Of a stretch of 53,752 nucleotides of DNA, positions 52,744 through 53,752 are shown one piece after another. Each line of letters opens with the position of its first letter. Position 1 is the stretch's first letter. The DNA lies in the NCBI GenBank assembly GCA_029225065.1, contig JAQXVT010000085.1:1-53752 (forward strand), written 5' to 3'. The notes under the pieces are model-generated. The model saw only the letters and a list, made by a program, of their open reading frames with translations, did no database searches and was not told the DNA's origin. A program made the translations under genes and the position numbers. The stretch is from Lachnospiraceae bacterium (lineage in GTDB: Bacteria; Bacillota; Clostridia; Lachnospirales; Lachnospiraceae).

Positions 52744-53601
52744 TTACAATTCCGGATAAGGTACTTCCCATTGCAATTGGCTTCGTTCACCACATGTGCA
52801 ATATTGAGTAAGCGTTAAGTAGCTAAAATCAAACCATACTTTTTGATTTATCGTATGCTTATGTAATTTAAATCTAACCTTTGAAGGAAGTTTAATTTTC
52901 GCACTTTTTCTTTGTCCATATTGATAATATGTAACGTTAATTGTTTTATACTTCAAGACTTGCTTTCCTATAATCATTTTGCCATAATTCGTCAAATTTC
53001 CACTCAAATTATATCCCAACCGTGAAAATCCAACCGCCCTTTGTTCTGCATATTGCATTTTCTTTTTCCATTGATCTACTGAGGAAAATGACCCAAGCGT
53101 TACCGTAACATATGATGTCTGAACATACGGAACTAGCTTAAAAACCTGGGCTTTTGTTCTATTTTTATTCCAAATCTGAATATTCGTTCCATTTTCAATA
53201 TTTCCTCCACTTACATCTAGATATTTGCCACATCTGTTCATAAAACGAACATAACCATCCTTATATCCCGAGGCATTGTATATCTTCCATTGTTGTGCAC
53301 TGGTTCCATTCAAACTCCACTGATTAACATTCGCACCTGCATAAGTACCTGCCCCATAAACATCAAGTGCTTTATTCGAACCTTTGTTAATTAAAGCATA
53401 ATACCCCGTTCCATTTCTGGCTATTCGAAATAATTGTGCGTCACTTCCATTTTTCTCCCATAATTGAATATTGGCACCATCATTCCTGCTACCCCCACTC
53501 ACGTCCACTACTTTATTTTTATCTAACACACTTTCCAAAAAATAATAATTTTTAAAGCTAATAGTTGTTGCATGAACAGCGGTAACCGGTAAAAAAATCA
53601 T
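52744..53601 (-). CDS. Secreted ricin-B lectin domain protein, possibly 5'-truncated
   Basis: The 285-aa frame opens with a very short hydrophobic stretch (MIFLPVTAVHA). A ricin-type beta-trefoil follows with three repeats (NIQLWEKNGSDAQLFRI, NVNQWSLNGTSAQQWKI, NIQIWNKNRTKAQVFKL), each a Q-x-W variant. Such lectins bind galactose-containing or other glycans. A C-terminal beta-rich domain of about 110 residues is unrecognised. The signal peptide lacks its basic n-region. The same frame continues upstream with hydrophobic residues (VLVINIVMIF) to a stop at 53632-53634, with no start codon or ribosome site. The true 5' end appears to have been lost, perhaps to the insertion at the right edge. 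Confidence 0.75.
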   Translation of the reverse strand: MIFLPVTAVHATTISFKNYYFLESVLDKNKVVDVSGGSRNDGANIQLWEKNGSDAQLFRIARNGTGYYALINKGSNKALDVYGAGTYAGANVNQWSLNGTSAQQWKIYNASGYKDGYVRFMNRCGKYLDVSGGNIENGTNIQIWNKNRTKAQVFKLVPYVQTSYVTVTLGSFSSVDQWKKKMQYAEQRAVGFSRLGYNLSGNLTNYGKMIIGKQVLKYKTINVTYYQYGQRKSAKIKLPSKVRFKLHKHTINQKVWFDFSYLTLTQYCTCGERSQLQWEVPYPEL

Positions 53602-53752
53602 TACTATATTAATAACTAAGACTTCCCATACCTAAAATGGGATTCGCACCTTGAAAATTCAATATTTCAGCTAACAAAATAGAGATTTATGCCGCTACAG
53701 CTTTGGGATGGAGTGCATTTCGCAGATATTCCGGCAGTCTTGCTTCAAAATC
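53602..53752. mobile_element. Possible insertion-sequence end at the right edge
   Basis: A frame that enters from outside the window and stops shortly before the damaged 5' end of the lectin gene is the arrangement expected from an inserted element. No terminal inverted repeat can be tested because the other end is absent. Low confidence. Confidence 0.3.
53687..53752 (-). CDS. C-terminal fragment of an unidentified protein, possibly a transposase
   Basis: The last 21 residues (FEARLPEYLRNALHPKAVAA before the stop) of a leftward gene that starts outside the window. Too short for a family call. Confidence 0.35.
   Translation of the reverse strand, partial: DFEARLPEYLRNALHPKAVAA

Noticed and set aside
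1-53752. CRISPR array or rRNA genes
   Set aside because: No evenly spaced short direct repeats with unique spacers outside the coding minisatellite, and no rRNA-like conserved stretches were seen.

Overview
The window looks like a chromosomal segment of an anaerobic gut Firmicute, most likely a Lachnospiraceae member (Clostridia). The reasons are moderate GC, strong AGGAGG-type ribosome binding sites, a Rho factor with a very long disordered insert, the gene run rho-rpmE-DUF1385-prmC-prfA, an intramembrane-sensing BceRS system, a T-box leader and many secreted Ig-like/SH3/zinc-ribbon-like proteins. I cannot resolve the genus from the sequence alone.

Layout. 1-3160 is the right end of an integrative element: the tail of an XRE regulator, a 40-aa ORF, a SWIM zinc-finger membrane protein, a 96-aa protein and a large serine recombinase. 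It sits inside a BceA-type ABC ATPase gene, cut just after the DEPTG motif. 3161-5722 holds the host side: the bceA remnant with a BceR-type operator, then the sensor kinase and response regulator. 5840-11663 holds a GNAT acetyltransferase, a DUF6483-type gene, a 919-aa CHAP surface protein, a small resolvase and an XRE regulator. 11807-21547 is a sugar-utilisation locus: GH36, GH172, two ABC permeases, a binding protein and GH32, with a divergent LacI-type regulator. 21554-23090 is a BASS-family transporter behind a T-box leader whose specifier reads as isoleucine. 23107-31264 is core genome: prfA, prmC, DUF1385, rpmE, rho, a TIGR04086 membrane protein and a CNNM/CorC-type protein. 31434-40057 holds an NlpC/P60 hydrolase with a proline-rich repeat tract, trkH, trkA, a REC/GGDEF-like/EAL protein and yqeY. 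40294-53601 is an accessory island of secreted multidomain proteins: subtilase, DUF285, YARHG, SH3, Ig-like/Fn3 and ricin-B. It also holds a short Crp/Fnr regulator and ends in a possible insertion-sequence end at the right edge.

How it fits together. BceRS should still drive the promoter in front of the interrupted bceA, so excision of the element would restore a peptide-antibiotic resistance pump. In the sugar locus, the transporter imports an oligosaccharide that GH32, GH172 and GH36 can split; fructosyl and alpha-galactosyl linkages are expected. The T-box probably ties the BASS transporter to isoleucine supply.

The most unusual signal is non-coding. Three dispersed repeat families fill the intergenic regions. 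One (about 147 nt, three full copies and one 78-nt short form) has fixed boxes flanking stems whose sequences differ between copies but remain self-complementary. A second is a 25-nt palindrome that recurs upstream of start codons. A third is a roughly 75-nt repeat built on a GCAAGTC/GACTTGC stem.
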